A DNA stretch of 64,000 bases from Bacteroidales bacterium (GCA_017443175.1 JAFSOZ010000005.1:1-64000), one strand, 5' to 3'; positions 41,780-52,725 are shown, counted from the first letter of the stretch. Made by a program: numbers and translations. The notes: generated from the sequence alone by a model not told the origin.

Positions 41780-44386
41780 ATGACTTCAAACGAAATTCGT
41801 GCCGCTTTTTTAAAATTCTTTGAATCCAAAGGACATCATATCGTGCCGTCTGCCCCGATGGTGATTAAAAACGATCCTACGCTCATGTTCACCAACGCGG
41901 GCATGAACCAGTTCAAGGACATCTTTTTAGGCAACAATCCCGCTGAATTTCCGCGTGTGGCCGACTCGCAGAAGTGCCTGCGCGTGTCGGGTAAGCACAA
42001 CGACCTAGAAGAGGTGGGCCGCGATACGTATCACCACACCATGTTCGAGATGCTCGGCAACTGGTCGTTCGGCGACTATTTCAAGAAAGAGGCCATCGCA
42101 TACGCGTGGGAGTTTCTTACAGAAGTCATGAAACTGGACAAAAACCGCCTCTATGCCACGGTTTTCCAAGGCGATGAGAAGGACGGTACCGATTTCGACC
42201 AGGAGGCTTACGATTTCTGGAAAGCCTATCTGCCCGAAGACCGCATTCTGAAAGGCAACAAGAAAGACAATTTCTGGGAGATGGGCGAAACCGGTCCCTG
42301 CGGTCCCTGCTCCGAAATCCACATAGACCTTCGCGATGATGCCGACCGCGCTCAAGTGCCCGGCCGTGATCTCGTAAACAAAGACAATCCCTTAGTAATC
42401 GAGATCTGGAACCTCGTGTTCATGCAGTACAACCGCATTGCTTCCGGTGAGCTCAAGCTGCTGGCCAACAAGCATGTGGATACCGGCATGGGTTTCGAGC
42501 GTCTGTGCATGGCTGTGCAGAACAAGAAATCCAACTACGATACGGATGTCTTCCAGCCCATCATCCAAAAGATAGCCCAGAATGCTCACGTGCAATATGG
42601 TGAGAAGAACGAGACCGACATCGCGTTGCGCGTGGTGGCCGACCACTTGCGCGCCATCTCCTTCGCCATTGCCGACGGCCAGCTGCCATCCAACACGGGC
42701 GCGGGCTACGTCATCCGCCGCATCCTGCGCCGCGCCATCCGCTACGGTTTCACCTTCCTCAATTTCAAGGAACCCTTCATGCATACGTTAGTGGCTGACC
42801 TCGTGGCCCAGATGGGACACCAGTTCCCGGAATTGCCAAAGCAGCAGACGCTCATCGAGCGCATCATTTTGGAGGAGGAGCAATCTTTCCTCAAGACACT
42901 GGCCAAAGGTATCGCCCGCTTTGACGAATATGTGGCCAAAAACGCTGGCAACAGCGTGGTGGACGGTGATTTTGCCTTCGAACTTTTCGATACCTACGGC
43001 TTCCCGATAGATTTGACCCAACTATTGGCATCCGAGAAGAGCCTCACCGTGGACATGGAGGGATTCCATCAGGGCTTGCAGCAGCAAAAGGAGCGTTCGC
43101 GCGCTGCCGCTGCGGTAGCCACCGATGATTGGGTGGAGCTTGTCCATCAGGAAACCCCCACGCAATTTGTGGGCTATCACGAGACGGAATGCGCTTGTAA
43201 GATTGTGAAATACAGGAAGGTCACTGCTAAAAACAAGACCTTCTATCAGATTGTGTTGGACACCACCCCGTTTTATGCCGAGTCGGGCGGACAGGTGGGA
43301 GACACCGGTGTGTTGGAGAGCGTCAACGAGAAAATTGCCATTTACAACACCACCAAGGAGAACAACCTGACCATTCATCATGCTGCCACGATTCCAGAAA
43401 ATCCCAAAGCTGAGTTCACGGCTAAGATTGACACGGGCAAGCGCCAGATGACGGCCAACAACCACTCGGCCACGCACTTGTTAGACCACGCGTTGCGCGC
43501 TGTGCTTGGCACGCACGTGGAGCAGAAGGGCTCCATGGTGGCCTCCGACCGCTTGCGTTTCGACTTCTCGCACTTTGCCAAGATGACGGATGAGGAAATC
43601 ATCAAGACGGAAAAGATGGTGAATGACATGATCCGCCAGAACCTTCCGTTGCAGGAGTTTGTGGATATGCCCATTGAGGAGGCTCGTGAAAAGGGTGCCA
43701 TTGCTTTGTTCGGCGAGAAGTACGGCAATCTGGTGCGCGTCATCCAGTTCGGCGATGCCATAGAGCTTTGCGGCGGCACACACACCTCCGCCACAGGCAA
43801 CATCGGTCTGTTCAAGATAGTGTCCGAAGGGGCTGTGGCTGCCGGCGTGCGACGTATTGAGGCTGTCACAGGAACCGCCGCCGAGGAGTTGGTGTATGGC
43901 CAGCAGGATCTGATCAAGAAGATAAAAGAATTGTTAGGTTCCAACAACATGGAACAGGCCATTCAGAAACTGAATGACGACAATGCGGCTTATCGCAAGA
44001 AAATAGAGGAATTTGAAAAGCAGCAGGTGGTGAACTTCTGCAAGGAGGTGGAACAAAAAGCCCAGGAAATCAACGGAGTGCAGGTCATCTCACAGATCAC
44101 GGAATACAGTCCGGACATTTTGCGCAACGCTGCGTTCCAATTGCGCAACGCCACCAACCGCATTGTGGTGTTGGCCAGCGTGTTCGATAATAAACCCAAC
44201 TTGGTAGTGGCTGTTTCCGATGACCTTTTAGGACGTTTTGAAGCGCCGAAGATTGTGCGCGCGGTGGGCAAACTCATCCAAGGTGGCGGTGGCGGACAAC
44301 CTTCGCTCTCCACTGCTGGAGGCAAGAACCCCGCCGGACTTCCCGATGCGGTGGCCGAAATCTTCAACTTGATTTCTGCCAACTGA
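41780..44386 (+). CDS. alaS: Alanine-tRNA ligase (868 aa)
   Basis: Class II synthetase charging tRNA(Ala). The catalytic domain begins MTSNEIRAAFLKFFESKGH, with motifs FTNAGMNQFKDIFLG and GRDTYHHTMFEMLGNWSFGDYF; the editing domain has the zinc motif NHSATHLLDHALR and CGGTHTSATG; the C-terminal glycine-rich segment IQGGGGGQPSLSTAGGKN is present. The open frame reaches back to 41501, but its first 93 codons lie in the hydrolase gene and heptamer arrays; 41780 follows the promoter and matches the family start. Confidence 0.97.
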   Translation: MTSNEIRAAFLKFFESKGHHIVPSAPMVIKNDPTLMFTNAGMNQFKDIFLGNNPAEFPRVADSQKCLRVSGKHNDLEEVGRDTYHHTMFEMLGNWSFGDYFKKEAIAYAWEFLTEVMKLDKNRLYATVFQGDEKDGTDFDQEAYDFWKAYLPEDRILKGNKKDNFWEMGETGPCGPCSEIHIDLRDDADRAQVPGRDLVNKDNPLVIEIWNLVFMQYNRIASGELKLLANKHVDTGMGFERLCMAVQNKKSNYDTDVFQPIIQKIAQNAHVQYGEKNETDIALRVVADHLRAISFAIADGQLPSNTGAGYVIRRILRRAIRYGFTFLNFKEPFMHTLVADLVAQMGHQFPELPKQQTLIERIILEEEQSFLKTLAKGIARFDEYVAKNAGNSVVDGDFAFELFDTYGFPIDLTQLLASEKSLTVDMEGFHQGLQQQKERSRAAAAVATDDWVELVHQETPTQFVGYHETECACKIVKYRKVTAKNKTFYQIVLDTTPFYAESGGQVGDTGVLESVNEKIAIYNTTKENNLTIHHAATIPENPKAEFTAKIDTGKRQMTANNHSATHLLDHALRAVLGTHVEQKGSMVASDRLRFDFSHFAKMTDEEIIKTEKMVNDMIRQNLPLQEFVDMPIEEAREKGAIALFGEKYGNLVRVIQFGDAIELCGGTHTSATGNIGLFKIVSEGAVAAGVRRIEAVTGTAAEELVYGQQDLIKKIKELLGSNNMEQAIQKLNDDNAAYRKKIEEFEKQQVVNFCKEVEQKAQEINGVQVISQITEYSPDILRNAAFQLRNATNRIVVLASVFDNKPNLVVAVSDDLLGRFEAPKIVRAVGKLIQGGGGGQPSLSTAGGKNPAGLPDAVAEIFNLISAN

Positions 44387-44399
44387 TCACAACTTCCAT

Positions 44400-44954
44400 C
44401 TAAAACGAATCAAGATCCAACTCCTTTAAAAGAGCCTTTGTGCGATCTGTGACAATCGGAGAGAGTAGAAACTGGATTACTTCTCCTGTTTCATTTTTCA
44501 TGTAATTATAATGGACGATGTTGTTCAGGGCATAACGTGCATACAATTTTTCGTTCACATCCTCCTTGAATTGATAATGTTGAATGCCCTTTTGGATGAT
44601 TTTTTCCAAAGTGGTAACAAAAGGAGAATCCTCTGCGGTAAAAAGGTTGTTATCTACCAGATATTGGTAGTAATAACGTTCGTTGGACCGCACATACTGC
44701 AGTTCATATCCGTATTGAATAAGTTCCTCCACTGCATGATTGCACAAGGCTATTTTCTCTTGAAACCGGCATTGAAATGTTTCATACCAGAATTCGATAG
44801 CCATCTTCATCGCATTGTCTTTGCTTTTATAACGATTGAAAAAGGTTTTGCGGCTGATATTCAGCGCTTCCACTATTTCATCCGTGGAGCAATCGAAACC
44901 ATGTAGGAGATAAAAGTTAAATAAATCTTCAATTTTTTTTGCGGGAATAGGCAT
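44400..44954 (-). CDS. TetR/AcrR family transcriptional regulator (184 aa)
   Basis: N-terminal TetR helix-turn-helix: FDCSTDEIVEALNISRKTFFNRYKSKD (about residues 20-45). The C-terminal helices form the ligand-binding part and lack any recognisable ligand signature. It is the last gene of the reverse strand from metG to here and lies 11 bases from the DoxX/thioredoxin gene, so it may control that gene or the ABC ATPase upstream. Convergent with alaS. Confidence 0.85.
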   Translation of the reverse strand: MPIPAKKIEDLFNFYLLHGFDCSTDEIVEALNISRKTFFNRYKSKDNAMKMAIEFWYETFQCRFQEKIALCNHAVEELIQYGYELQYVRSNERYYYQYLVDNNLFTAEDSPFVTTLEKIIQKGIQHYQFKEDVNEKLYARYALNNIVHYNYMKNETGEVIQFLLSPIVTDRTKALLKELDLDSF

Positions 44955-44965
44955 CTGGAAAATAT

Positions 44966-45898
44966 TTATTCAGAGAGAAAATCTTTGATTTTTTTATCGT
45001 CCAACCCTCTAATGTCAACAGACTCCACAGGCTTGCCATCTTTAACCAATACGTATGTGGGGAATACGCCATCCACCATATTGATGGCCTCTACCGGGGA
45101 TATGATAGCATAGCGGAAATGCGTGGCGCCGGTCTCTTCTTTGAAATGTTGGATGGATTTTTCCGAACCCCAGATGAAGAAAACCACTTTGTTGGTATCC
45201 AATTGATTGTTTTCCACTATTGTATTCAGCTTTTTGCTGCCGAGCTTGCAGTACTTGCAGCCAGCTAAAAGATACCCGAACACATAATTGCCTTCATTGA
45301 TGTTCAGCGACTGTGCAGTGGAATCCTGCATGAATTGCTCAAACCGTTTTTCATCCAGCACGTTGTTGGATTTCTTAAACAAATTGTAAGCAGCATCAGT
45401 AGGAAACAGGATGAAAGGTATTCCGATGGCGAGTATCGTGCAAACGATGCCTACAGCTGTTTTACCTTTGAACCGATAATCTTCTTCTTTGCGAACAAAC
45501 AGCAACAAAACAATGGTTGCAAGGTTCTTGAGGATAGAATAGGCGGGGTTCAGTTCCACGATATCGCCCATGCAATGGCAGTTGGCATCGTGGCGGAACA
45601 GGGCCACATAGACCAAAAACAGCGTAAAACCGACCATCATCAGCATGGTGAGCCACCAGGCCTGTTTGTATAGGATTTTGGCAATGAGCAGGGAGCCCAG
45701 CAGCATTTCGCCGGCAATCACCAATCGGGCAATGATGCCGCACAGATTGAAGCTGAACAGGTTGAAGCTGTAAATGTAAATCTCGAAACTGTCCAGAGAT
45801 AACAGTTTCAATATCGCCGTAGTGATGAAAAACGCTCCGATGAGGATTCGGATGATGAATTTCACGATAATGGCGGCGGAAAAACGGTGTTCTTTCAT
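44966..45898 (-). CDS. DoxX/MauE-like membrane protein fused to a thioredoxin-like domain (310 aa)
   Basis: From 45898 (MKEHRFSAAIIVKF) four to five helices form a MauE/DoxX-type membrane domain (residues 10-175), with a paired-cysteine segment NCHCMGD. Residues 215-310 are a thioredoxin-like domain with CKYC in the active-site position (LLAGCKYCKLGSKK) and the cis-proline segment VFPTYVLV. It should pass electrons or oxidise thiols across the membrane. The frame opens at 45931. Neighbours: ABC ATPase upstream, TetR downstream. Confidence 0.83.
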   Translation of the reverse strand: MKEHRFSAAIIVKFIIRILIGAFFITTAILKLLSLDSFEIYIYSFNLFSFNLCGIIARLVIAGEMLLGSLLIAKILYKQAWWLTMLMMVGFTLFLVYVALFRHDANCHCMGDIVELNPAYSILKNLATIVLLLFVRKEEDYRFKGKTAVGIVCTILAIGIPFILFPTDAAYNLFKKSNNVLDEKRFEQFMQDSTAQSLNINEGNYVFGYLLAGCKYCKLGSKKLNTIVENNQLDTNKVVFFIWGSEKSIQHFKEETGATHFRYAIISPVEAINMVDGVFPTYVLVKDGKPVESVDIRGLDDKKIKDFLSE

Positions 45899-45942
45899 TT
45901 TTTTACAACAGGTTTGAAAAACAGGGTGCAATAATACACAAT

Positions 45943-47676
45943 TTATGCGTTCATGCAGATGCCTTTCGGGATGGCGGCGATGAGTTTCTTCGTGTACTCC
46001 GTTTGCGGGTGGTCGCAGATGGCATCCGCATCGCCCAGCTCCACGATGGCCCCGTTCTGCATCACCGCGATGCGGTCCGACATGAAACGTACCACCGACA
46101 GGTCGTGGGAAATGAAGATGTAGGTGAAATGATACTCTTGCTTCAGTTCGTTGAGCAGGTTGAGGACTTGTGCCTGTACGGACACATCGAGAGCCGACAC
46201 CGATTCATCACAGATGATGAACTTGGGGTTCACCGCCAGGGCGCGTGCGATGGAGATGCGCTGGCGCTGGCCGCCGGAGAACTCGTGCGGATAGCGGTAG
46301 AAGTGTGTTTCGTTGAGGCTCACGCGTTCCAACAGTGCCAAGGCTTTCCGCTTGCGTTCGCTGTCGTTGCGCCCGATGCCGTGTACGCGCATAGGCTCCA
46401 TCAGGGCGTCGCCGATGGTGAGCCGCTGGTTCAGGGACGAGTAGGGGTCCTGCAAGATGATTTGCAGATCCTTGCGCATCTCCCGCATGGCTCGGGTGGA
46501 AAGGCTGGTCAGGTCCGTGCCCCGATAGAATATCTGGCCGGAGGAGGGCTCGATGAGCCGTATCATGCTGCGCCCCAAGGTGGTCTTGCCGCAACCCGAC
46601 TCGCCCACTAAGCCTAAAGTTTCGCCCTCATAAACCTCCAGATTGATGTCGCGCAGGGCGTGGAGATACTGCTGTTTCTCAAAGAGTTTGCGCTTGCGGA
46701 GCGGATATAGCTTGTTCAGGTTCCGGATGGCGATGAGCGGTTCTCCGGCGTACAGTTGCTGATGGAAGGCGGCGCGCTCCTCCGGCGCAATCGACAGTGC
46801 CTCCACGTCCGTGTGCACGCCCCGCTCATGGTCGCGCATGAAGTCGTCCACGGTGGGCAGCTTGCGCAGGCGCACGGTCATGGAGGGCCGGCACGCCAGC
46901 AAGCCTTGGGTATAAGGATGTTGCGGTTTCAGAAAGATGTCGCGGATGCTGCCGTGCTCCACTACCTGGCCTTTGTACAGCACCAGCACCTTGTCGGCGA
47001 TTTCGGCCACCACGCCCAGGTCGTGTGTGATGAATAGCACGCTCATGCCATGTTTCTGTTGCAGTTTTCTGATCAGCTCCAGAATTCCCTTCTGCACGGT
47101 CACGTCCAGCGCGGTGGTGGGCTCGTCGGCAATCAGCAGGTCGGGCTGGCAGCTCATGGCCATGGCAATCATCACGCGCTGCTTCTGCCCACCCGACAAC
47201 TCGTGCGGATAGGAGTTGAAAATCTGCTCGGGTCGCGGTAACATCACCTCCTTGAACAGCTCTATTACATGCTGCTTGGCCTCCTCTTTGGTTTGCTTCT
47301 TGTGCAGCAGTATCTGTTCCGTGATCTGCTCCCCGCACTTGATAACGGGATTCAGGGAGGTCATCGGCTCCTGGAAAATCATGGCGATACGGTTGCCGCG
47401 CAGGTGCTGCATGGTTGTCTCCGGGCAAGTGAGCAGGTTGACAGGGTGATCATCCTCTGTAAATCGGATTTCGCCTTGCGGGTATCGTGCGATTCGCTCA
47501 TTCAGCAATCGCATCACCGATAAAGCCGTCACCGACTTGCCGGAGCCCGATTCGCCCACAATGCCCAGGGTCTCTCCTTTGCCAAGACTGAAACTCACCT
47601 GATGCAGAATGTGTTTCCATTTTCCATCCTGCTTGAGGTCCAAAGACAAATCCGAAATCTCCAGAAGAGTATTCAT
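45943..47676 (-). CDS. ABC transporter ATPase with two fused ATP-binding domains, DppD-DppF/YejF type (577 aa)
   Basis: Both halves are complete: Walker A GESGSGKS and GESGCGKT, signatures [15 protein letters not shown] and [15 protein letters not shown], and Walker [13 protein letters not shown] and [12 protein letters not shown]. The oligopeptide-type C-terminal zipper ([19 protein letters not shown]) is present in both. The protein energises a peptide or nickel permease whose membrane genes are not nearby, which is usual for YejF-like fusions. It begins 24 bases after the metG stop. Confidence 0.92.
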   Translation of the reverse strand: MNTLLEISDLSLDLKQDGKWKHILHQVSFSLGKGETLGIVGESGSGKSVTALSVMRLLNERIARYPQGEIRFTEDDHPVNLLTCPETTMQHLRGNRIAMIFQEPMTSLNPVIKCGEQITEQILLHKKQTKEEAKQHVIELFKEVMLPRPEQIFNSYPHELSGGQKQRVMIAMAMSCQPDLLIADEPTTALDVTVQKGILELIRKLQQKHGMSVLFITHDLGVVAEIADKVLVLYKGQVVEHGSIRDIFLKPQHPYTQGLLACRPSMTVRLRKLPTVDDFMRDHERGVHTDVEALSIAPEERAAFHQQLYAGEPLIAIRNLNKLYPLRKRKLFEKQQYLHALRDINLEVYEGETLGLVGESGCGKTTLGRSMIRLIEPSSGQIFYRGTDLTSLSTRAMREMRKDLQIILQDPYSSLNQRLTIGDALMEPMRVHGIGRNDSERKRKALALLERVSLNETHFYRYPHEFSGGQRQRISIARALAVNPKFIICDESVSALDVSVQAQVLNLLNELKQEYHFTYIFISHDLSVVRFMSDRIAVMQNGAIVELGDADAICDHPQTEYTKKLIAAIPKGICMNA

Positions 47677-47700
47677 CAGACCGCAAAGCTAATCTCTAAA

Positions 47701-49749
47701 CTATTTCACCGTACTTCCCTCTTTCACGGGCTTTTGCGGCTGCATGAGGCTGAGGCTGCCGTCGGCGTTTTCGGCCATGAGCACCATGCCGTGCGAATCC
47801 ACGCCCTTGATGTTCTTCGGGGCGAGATTGATGAGCATCAGCACCTGCTTGCCGATGAGATCCTGCGGCTCGTAGAACTCGGCAATGCCGGACACGATCT
47901 CGCGCACGTCCACGCCAGTGTTTACCTTCAGCTTCAGGAGTTTCTTGGTCTTGGCCACTTTTTCAGCTTCCAAGACAGTAACTACGCGCAAGTCCATTTT
48001 CTGGAAATCGTCGAAAGAGACATCCTCTTTGGCGGGGGTGGCTTCGGCGGTGGCTATCTCGTTGGCTTTTTTTGTGTCTTCCAATTTCTGCACCTGACGG
48101 GCGATGGTCTCATCGTCAATCTTCTCGAACAGGTATTCGGCGGGGTTGAGCTGGCTGCCGGCGGGCAGCAGGTCGGCACGACCGCCATCCTGCCAATTCT
48201 TGTTGTCAATATTCAGAATATGCTGCAGTTTCTTGGCGGTGAAGGGCAGGAATGGCTCGCACAACACGGAGAGAGACGCGCAGATTTGCAGGGAGAGATG
48301 CAGAATCGTCTTCACAGCCTCCGGATCTTCTTTCTGTTTCTTCCACGGCTCGGTGTCGGTGAGATACTTGTTGCCGATGCGGGCCAGGTTCATGAACTCT
48401 TGCAAGGCCTCGCGGAAGCGATAGTGCTCGATAGATTCGCCGATAATCTTTGGAAATTCGGCCATTTTGGCCACAATCTCTTTCTCGTAGTCGGAATATT
48501 CGCCGTGCTCAGGCACGATACCGCCGTAGTATTTGTGCGTCAGCACCACAGTGCGGTTCACGAAATTGCCGAAAATGGCCAGTAGCTCGTTGTTGTTGCG
48601 TGCCTGAAAATCGGCCCAAGTGAAATCGGCATCCTTGGTTTCTGGCGCGATGGCGGTCAAGGTGTAGCGCAGCACATCCTGCTTGCCGGGGAAATCCTCC
48701 ACATATTCGTGTGCCCATACGGCCCAGTTGCGGGAGGTGGAAATCTTGTCGCCCTCGAGGTTCAGGAACTCGTTGGCGGGCACGTTGTCGGGCAGGATAT
48801 AGGAGCCGTCGGCTTTCAACATGCAGGGGAAGATAATGCAATGGAACACGATATTGTCCTTGCCGATGAAGTGCACCAGTTTGGAATCCTCGTTCTTCCA
48901 CCATTTCTCCCACTCTGTGTTGTGAGCGGCGGCCCACTCCTTGGTGGCGGAGATGTAGCCGATGGGTGCGTCGAACCAGACGTAGAGCACTTTGCCGTCG
49001 GCATCAGCCAACGGAACCTTCACGCCCCAGTTGAGGTCGCGGGTGACGGCGCGGGGTTGCAGACCCTGGTCAATCCACGACTTGCACTGGCCATAGACGG
49101 TGGGACGCCAGTCGTCCTTGTGCCCTTTCAGAATCCACTCGCGCAGCCACGGATCGTACTGGTCCAGCGGCAGGTACCAATGTTTGGTCTCCTTGAGCAC
49201 GGGGGTGTTGCCGCTGAGCGCCGAGCGGGGGTTGATGAGGTCGGTGGCGTTAAGCGACGTGCCACACACTTCGCACTGGTCGCCGTAGGCGTGCTCGTTC
49301 TTGCAGTGCGGGCACGTGCCGGTGATGTAGCGGTCGGCGAGAAACTGTTTGGCCTCCTCATCGTAATACTGCATGGAGGTCTTCTCAATGAGCTTGCCCT
49401 CGTCGTATAATTTTTTGAAATAGGCCGCAGCAGTCTCGTGGTGCGTGGGATTGGAGGTACGCGAATAGATGTCGAACGAGATGCCGAGGTCTTCGAAAGA
49501 TTTCTTGATGATGTTATGATAGCGGTCCACGATGTCCTGCGGGGTCACGCCTTCCTTGCGGGCCTTGATGGTGATGGGCACGCCGTGCTCATCGGAGCCT
49601 CCGATGAAGAGCACCTCCTTGCCGTTGTTGCGCAGGTAGCGCGCGTAGATGTCGGCAGGAATGTAAACGCCGGCAAGGTGGCCGATATGGACCGGTCCGT
49701 TGGCGTAAGGAAGAGCAGAAGTGATCGTGTAACGGGCTATGTTTTTCAT
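47701..49749 (-). CDS. metG: Methionine-tRNA ligase (682 aa)
   Basis: Class I synthetase charging tRNA(Met). HIGH motif is PVHIGHLAG; the KMSKS equivalent is [11 protein letters not shown], as usual for this phylum. A zinc knuckle pair (CPHCKNEH and CEVCGTSL) and the anticodon-binding domain follow. A C-terminal tRNA-binding OB domain (about residues 575-682) adds dimerisation and affinity. Full length. Two tandem -7 boxes lie upstream. Confidence 0.97.
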   Translation of the reverse strand: MKNIARYTITSALPYANGPVHIGHLAGVYIPADIYARYLRNNGKEVLFIGGSDEHGVPITIKARKEGVTPQDIVDRYHNIIKKSFEDLGISFDIYSRTSNPTHHETAAAYFKKLYDEGKLIEKTSMQYYDEEAKQFLADRYITGTCPHCKNEHAYGDQCEVCGTSLNATDLINPRSALSGNTPVLKETKHWYLPLDQYDPWLREWILKGHKDDWRPTVYGQCKSWIDQGLQPRAVTRDLNWGVKVPLADADGKVLYVWFDAPIGYISATKEWAAAHNTEWEKWWKNEDSKLVHFIGKDNIVFHCIIFPCMLKADGSYILPDNVPANEFLNLEGDKISTSRNWAVWAHEYVEDFPGKQDVLRYTLTAIAPETKDADFTWADFQARNNNELLAIFGNFVNRTVVLTHKYYGGIVPEHGEYSDYEKEIVAKMAEFPKIIGESIEHYRFREALQEFMNLARIGNKYLTDTEPWKKQKEDPEAVKTILHLSLQICASLSVLCEPFLPFTAKKLQHILNIDNKNWQDGGRADLLPAGSQLNPAEYLFEKIDDETIARQVQKLEDTKKANEIATAEATPAKEDVSFDDFQKMDLRVVTVLEAEKVAKTKKLLKLKVNTGVDVREIVSGIAEFYEPQDLIGKQVLMLINLAPKNIKGVDSHGMVLMAENADGSLSLMQPQKPVKEGSTVK

Positions 49750-49790
49750 ACTTCAATGTTTTATATCGAACAATGGTTAGATTTGAGGTG

Positions 49791-49807
49791 CAAAAATAGC
49801 AAAAATA
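49791..49807 (-). promoter_or_regulatory. Tandem -7 boxes of metG
   Basis: TATTTTTG on the minus strand at 49791-49798 and again at 49800-49807. Confidence 0.55.
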
Positions 49808-49869
49808 ATCGAAGGTCTGAATGGAAACGGTCAGAATCGAAAATCCTCTGGCAAAAGCCTAAAAAAGTG

Positions 49870-49877
49870 TATTTTTG
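49870..49877 (+). promoter_or_regulatory. Promoter -7 box of truA
   Basis: TATTTTTG, 43 bases before the truA start at 49921; it rules out the longer upstream frame. Confidence 0.55.
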
Positions 49878-49920
49878 CCGCTGGAAATACCAGACATTCT
49901 TCAGCAAATTATCACATACG

Positions 49921-50700
49921 ATGCGATACTTTCTCCATTTGGCATACAACGGCGCTTCTTATTTCGGTTGGCAGGTCCAACCCGACCATCCGTCGGTGCA
50001 GGAGACTTTGGAGAAATGTCTCTCCCTTCTGCTGCATCAGAAGCGGATTCCCATCACAGGTTGCGGACGCACCGATACGGGTGTGCACGCGTCCTGCTAC
50101 TACGCCCACTTTGATGTCGATCAGCACTATGACAGGAAGGCCTGCGAGCGAATCAAGGACCAACTCAACAATTTTCTGCCCAAGGACATTGTCATATACC
50201 GTTTGTTTGCGGTGAAGGAGACGGCCCACGCCCGCTTTGATGCCGAAAGCCGCACCTATCAATACTTTATATCTACGGTGAAAAATCCGTTCACCTATTC
50301 GCAACGCCTGTTTTTCCATCGTCAGCTGGATGTGGATTTGATGAATCAGGCAGCGGAGTTATTGAAAAAAAACGAGGACTTTACCAGTTTTTCCAAAGTG
50401 CATACCCAAGTGAATAATTTTATCTGCCATGTGTCCGAGGCTTTTTGGGAGAAAAAGGGAGATGATTTGGTGTTTACAATAACGGCCAACCGCTTTTTGC
50501 GCAACATGGTGCGGGCTATCGTGGGCACTCTGCTGGAAGTAGGGTTGGGAAGAATGTCTTTACAGGATTTCCAAAAGGTTTTGGATCGGAAAGACCGGTG
50601 CGAGGCCGGCACTTCTGTTCCAGCCCACGCACTATTTTTGACAGATGTTCGTTATAACGAACGCGAAATTTTAGAAAATGATGATGAAATTGAAAAATAA
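49921..50700 (+). CDS. truA: tRNA pseudouridine(38-40) synthase (259 aa)
   Basis: TruA isomerises U38-U40 in the anticodon stem. The catalytic aspartate is D52 in TGCGRTDTGVHA, and RFDAESRTYQYFI and FLRNMVRAIVGTLLEVG are family signatures. Normal length. An open frame reaches back to 49438, but that part is antisense to metG and precedes the promoter. The next gene overlaps the 3' end by 23 bases. Confidence 0.95.
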   Translation: MRYFLHLAYNGASYFGWQVQPDHPSVQETLEKCLSLLLHQKRIPITGCGRTDTGVHASCYYAHFDVDQHYDRKACERIKDQLNNFLPKDIVIYRLFAVKETAHARFDAESRTYQYFISTVKNPFTYSQRLFFHRQLDVDLMNQAAELLKKNEDFTSFSKVHTQVNNFICHVSEAFWEKKGDDLVFTITANRFLRNMVRAIVGTLLEVGLGRMSLQDFQKVLDRKDRCEAGTSVPAHALFLTDVRYNEREILENDDEIEK

Positions 50701-52135
50701 CTGGATACTCACACTTTTAATCATTCCTCTTCTGGTGGGTGCGCTGACGTTCAGCGGATGCCACCGGGGGCAATATGACGAGAGTGTGAAATTGGTGTTT
50801 TCTACCGATACTCTGATGTTCGATACGCTTTTCACCACCGTATCCTCCATCACCCGCAGTTTCACGGTCTATAATCCCAGTCCGGATCCTGTCAAATTGG
50901 ATGTGTATCTGGCTGGCGGCGACCAGTCCTATTACAGCATCAATGTGGACGGTGTGGCGGGCAAGGAGTTCCACGATGTGGAGATTCCTGCCAAGGACAG
51001 TATTTTCGTGTTCGTCAAGGTCACTATCAACCCTACTAATCAGAATAATCCTTATTTGGTCACCGATTCGGTGCTGTTTTACAACACACAACGCAAACAG
51101 TCGGTGCAGCTGGTAGCCTTCGGGCAGGATGCTCACTTCATTGTGCCCGACCATTTAGGCTCCGCCATGTCTTACAATATCGTGGCGCATGAGCATGAAG
51201 ATGTGCACTGGACCAACGACAAGCCTTGGGTGATTTACGGTTGGGCAGTGGTTGACTCTTTGGGCAAGCTCACCATTGACCCGGGTACGAAAGTCTATAT
51301 TCACCATGGCGGCGGAATCTGGGTATATCGCTATGGCAACATCCACGTGAATGGCACGTATGATGATCCTGTGCTGTTTGCCGGCGACCGCCGCGAGTCG
51401 TTCTATGCCACCGACTATGAGCAATGGAACCGGATTCTCATCAATGAAGGTACGCATGACAACATCATCAACAATGCCATTATCACCAATTCGGCCACGG
51501 GCGTGGAGGTGTCGTCGCTTATGGAATATCTGGGCAACAAGACAATTATCAACAACACGGTCATCCAAAACAACAAATACTACGGTTTGGTGGCGCAGGG
51601 TGCCGATGTGGAACTGAACAACTGCCAGATCAGCAACACCGGCAGCTATAGCGTTATACTGCAGGCAGGCGATTTCACACTGAACCACGTGACCATCGCC
51701 GACTATTTCTCCCAGTCGGCGCGCAAGGAACCGGCATTGGCCGTCAGCAATTACTATGACAAAAACGATACCCGTTATTTGGGCAACACCAATTTGGTGT
51801 GCAACAACTCTATTATCTATGGTAATCTTGCAGAAGATGAATTTGTTGCGGCAGCGTACGAAGGCGTGGATTTAAATTACCAGTTTAACCATTGCTTGAT
51901 TAAGAAAGAGACTTTGGATAATCACTTCACGAATTGCATCCATCTGAAAGACCCGGAGTTTGTGGCCAATTACAGTCAGAACTATAACCTGAAGGAGACT
52001 TCGCCGGCCATTGATGCGGGAATGACGGGTTTGGGCATTTCGACGGATATCTTGGGGCGCCTGCGCAACGGCAATCCTGATATCGGAGCATACGAGTATT
52101 ATCCTGCTGCTGAGGAGAAAAGGATGCGCCGGTAG
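50678..52135 (+). CDS. Right-handed beta-helix lipoprotein (485 aa)
   Basis: A lipoprotein signal (Cys at 28, FSGCHRG) precedes a short Ig-like region (about 40-130) and then a parallel beta-helix (about 180-460) with runs of Asn and small hydrophobic residues typical of its turns (NIINNAIITNSATGVEV, KTIINNTVIQNNKYYGLV). The C-terminus has the PAIDAGMTGLG/PDIGAYEY motif of secreted choice-of-anchor/PbH1 proteins. Such proteins bind or cut polysaccharide, but no catalytic residues can be named. Overlaps truA by 23 bases, so the two are coupled. Confidence 0.8.
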   Translation: MMMKLKNNWILTLLIIPLLVGALTFSGCHRGQYDESVKLVFSTDTLMFDTLFTTVSSITRSFTVYNPSPDPVKLDVYLAGGDQSYYSINVDGVAGKEFHDVEIPAKDSIFVFVKVTINPTNQNNPYLVTDSVLFYNTQRKQSVQLVAFGQDAHFIVPDHLGSAMSYNIVAHEHEDVHWTNDKPWVIYGWAVVDSLGKLTIDPGTKVYIHHGGGIWVYRYGNIHVNGTYDDPVLFAGDRRESFYATDYEQWNRILINEGTHDNIINNAIITNSATGVEVSSLMEYLGNKTIINNTVIQNNKYYGLVAQGADVELNNCQISNTGSYSVILQAGDFTLNHVTIADYFSQSARKEPALAVSNYYDKNDTRYLGNTNLVCNNSIIYGNLAEDEFVAAAYEGVDLNYQFNHCLIKKETLDNHFTNCIHLKDPEFVANYSQNYNLKETSPAIDAGMTGLGISTDILGRLRNGNPDIGAYEYYPAAEEKRMRR

Positions 52136-52137
52136 TT

Positions 52138-52695
52138 TCAGAATCCTAACAGAATTTTCACACCAAGGGCGACAAGCACGAGTCCGCCGATGATTTCGGC
52201 AATGTTGGCCTTGACCAGCTTATGCAGATGCCGGGTCAAGTAATAGCCTATGAGCGAGACGATGAAGGAAACGATGCCGATGAGGAAGAGGGCCAATCCT
52301 ATGCGCACGTCTTGCATCATGGAAAAACCAAAACCTACGGCTAATGCGTCAATGCTGGTGGCAACGGAAAGCAACAATACCGTGCCGATGCGGGTCATGT
52401 CGATTTTGGAATCATCATCATTGTTGCGGATTCCCTCTATAATCATCTTGCCGCCGATGAAAGCCAAGATGCCGAAGGCTATCCAGTTGGTGAAACGGCT
52501 CAGATAGCCGACCACAATCTCGCCGCCCAACCAACCCAAGAGGGGCATGAGGGCTTGGAAGAATCCGAAACTGAAGGCAAACGCCAGAATATTCTTTGTC
52601 TTCAGATTAGGTTGCAATGCTCCGGCAGAGCAACTTACGGCAAAGCAATCCATGGCTAAACTCAACGCTAATAGGAAAAGAGAGAAAAACCCCAT
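52138..52695 (-). CDS. mntP: Manganese efflux pump MntP (185 aa)
   Basis: Six hydrophobic helices with the two MntP repeats: ALSLAMDCFAVSCSAG in helix 1 and LSVATSIDALAVGFGFS in helix 4, each with the conserved aspartate. Exports Mn(II). Normal length. A -7 box lies at 52718-52725; I see no yybP-ykoY riboswitch in the short leader. Confidence 0.9.
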   Translation of the reverse strand: MGFFSLFLLALSLAMDCFAVSCSAGALQPNLKTKNILAFAFSFGFFQALMPLLGWLGGEIVVGYLSRFTNWIAFGILAFIGGKMIIEGIRNNDDDSKIDMTRIGTVLLLSVATSIDALAVGFGFSMMQDVRIGLALFLIGIVSFIVSLIGYYLTRHLHKLVKANIAEIIGGLVLVALGVKILLGF

Positions 52696-52717
52696 GTTTA
52701 TTATTTTTTTGAGGCGG

Positions 52718-52725
52718 CAAAAATA
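52718..52725 (-). promoter_or_regulatory. Promoter -7 box of mntP
   Basis: TATTTTTG on the minus strand, 23 bases before the mntP start. Confidence 0.5.

Noticed and set aside
49438-49920. N-terminal extension of truA by 161 codons
   Set aside because: It is antisense to metG and lies upstream of the truA promoter box; the family start is at 49921.
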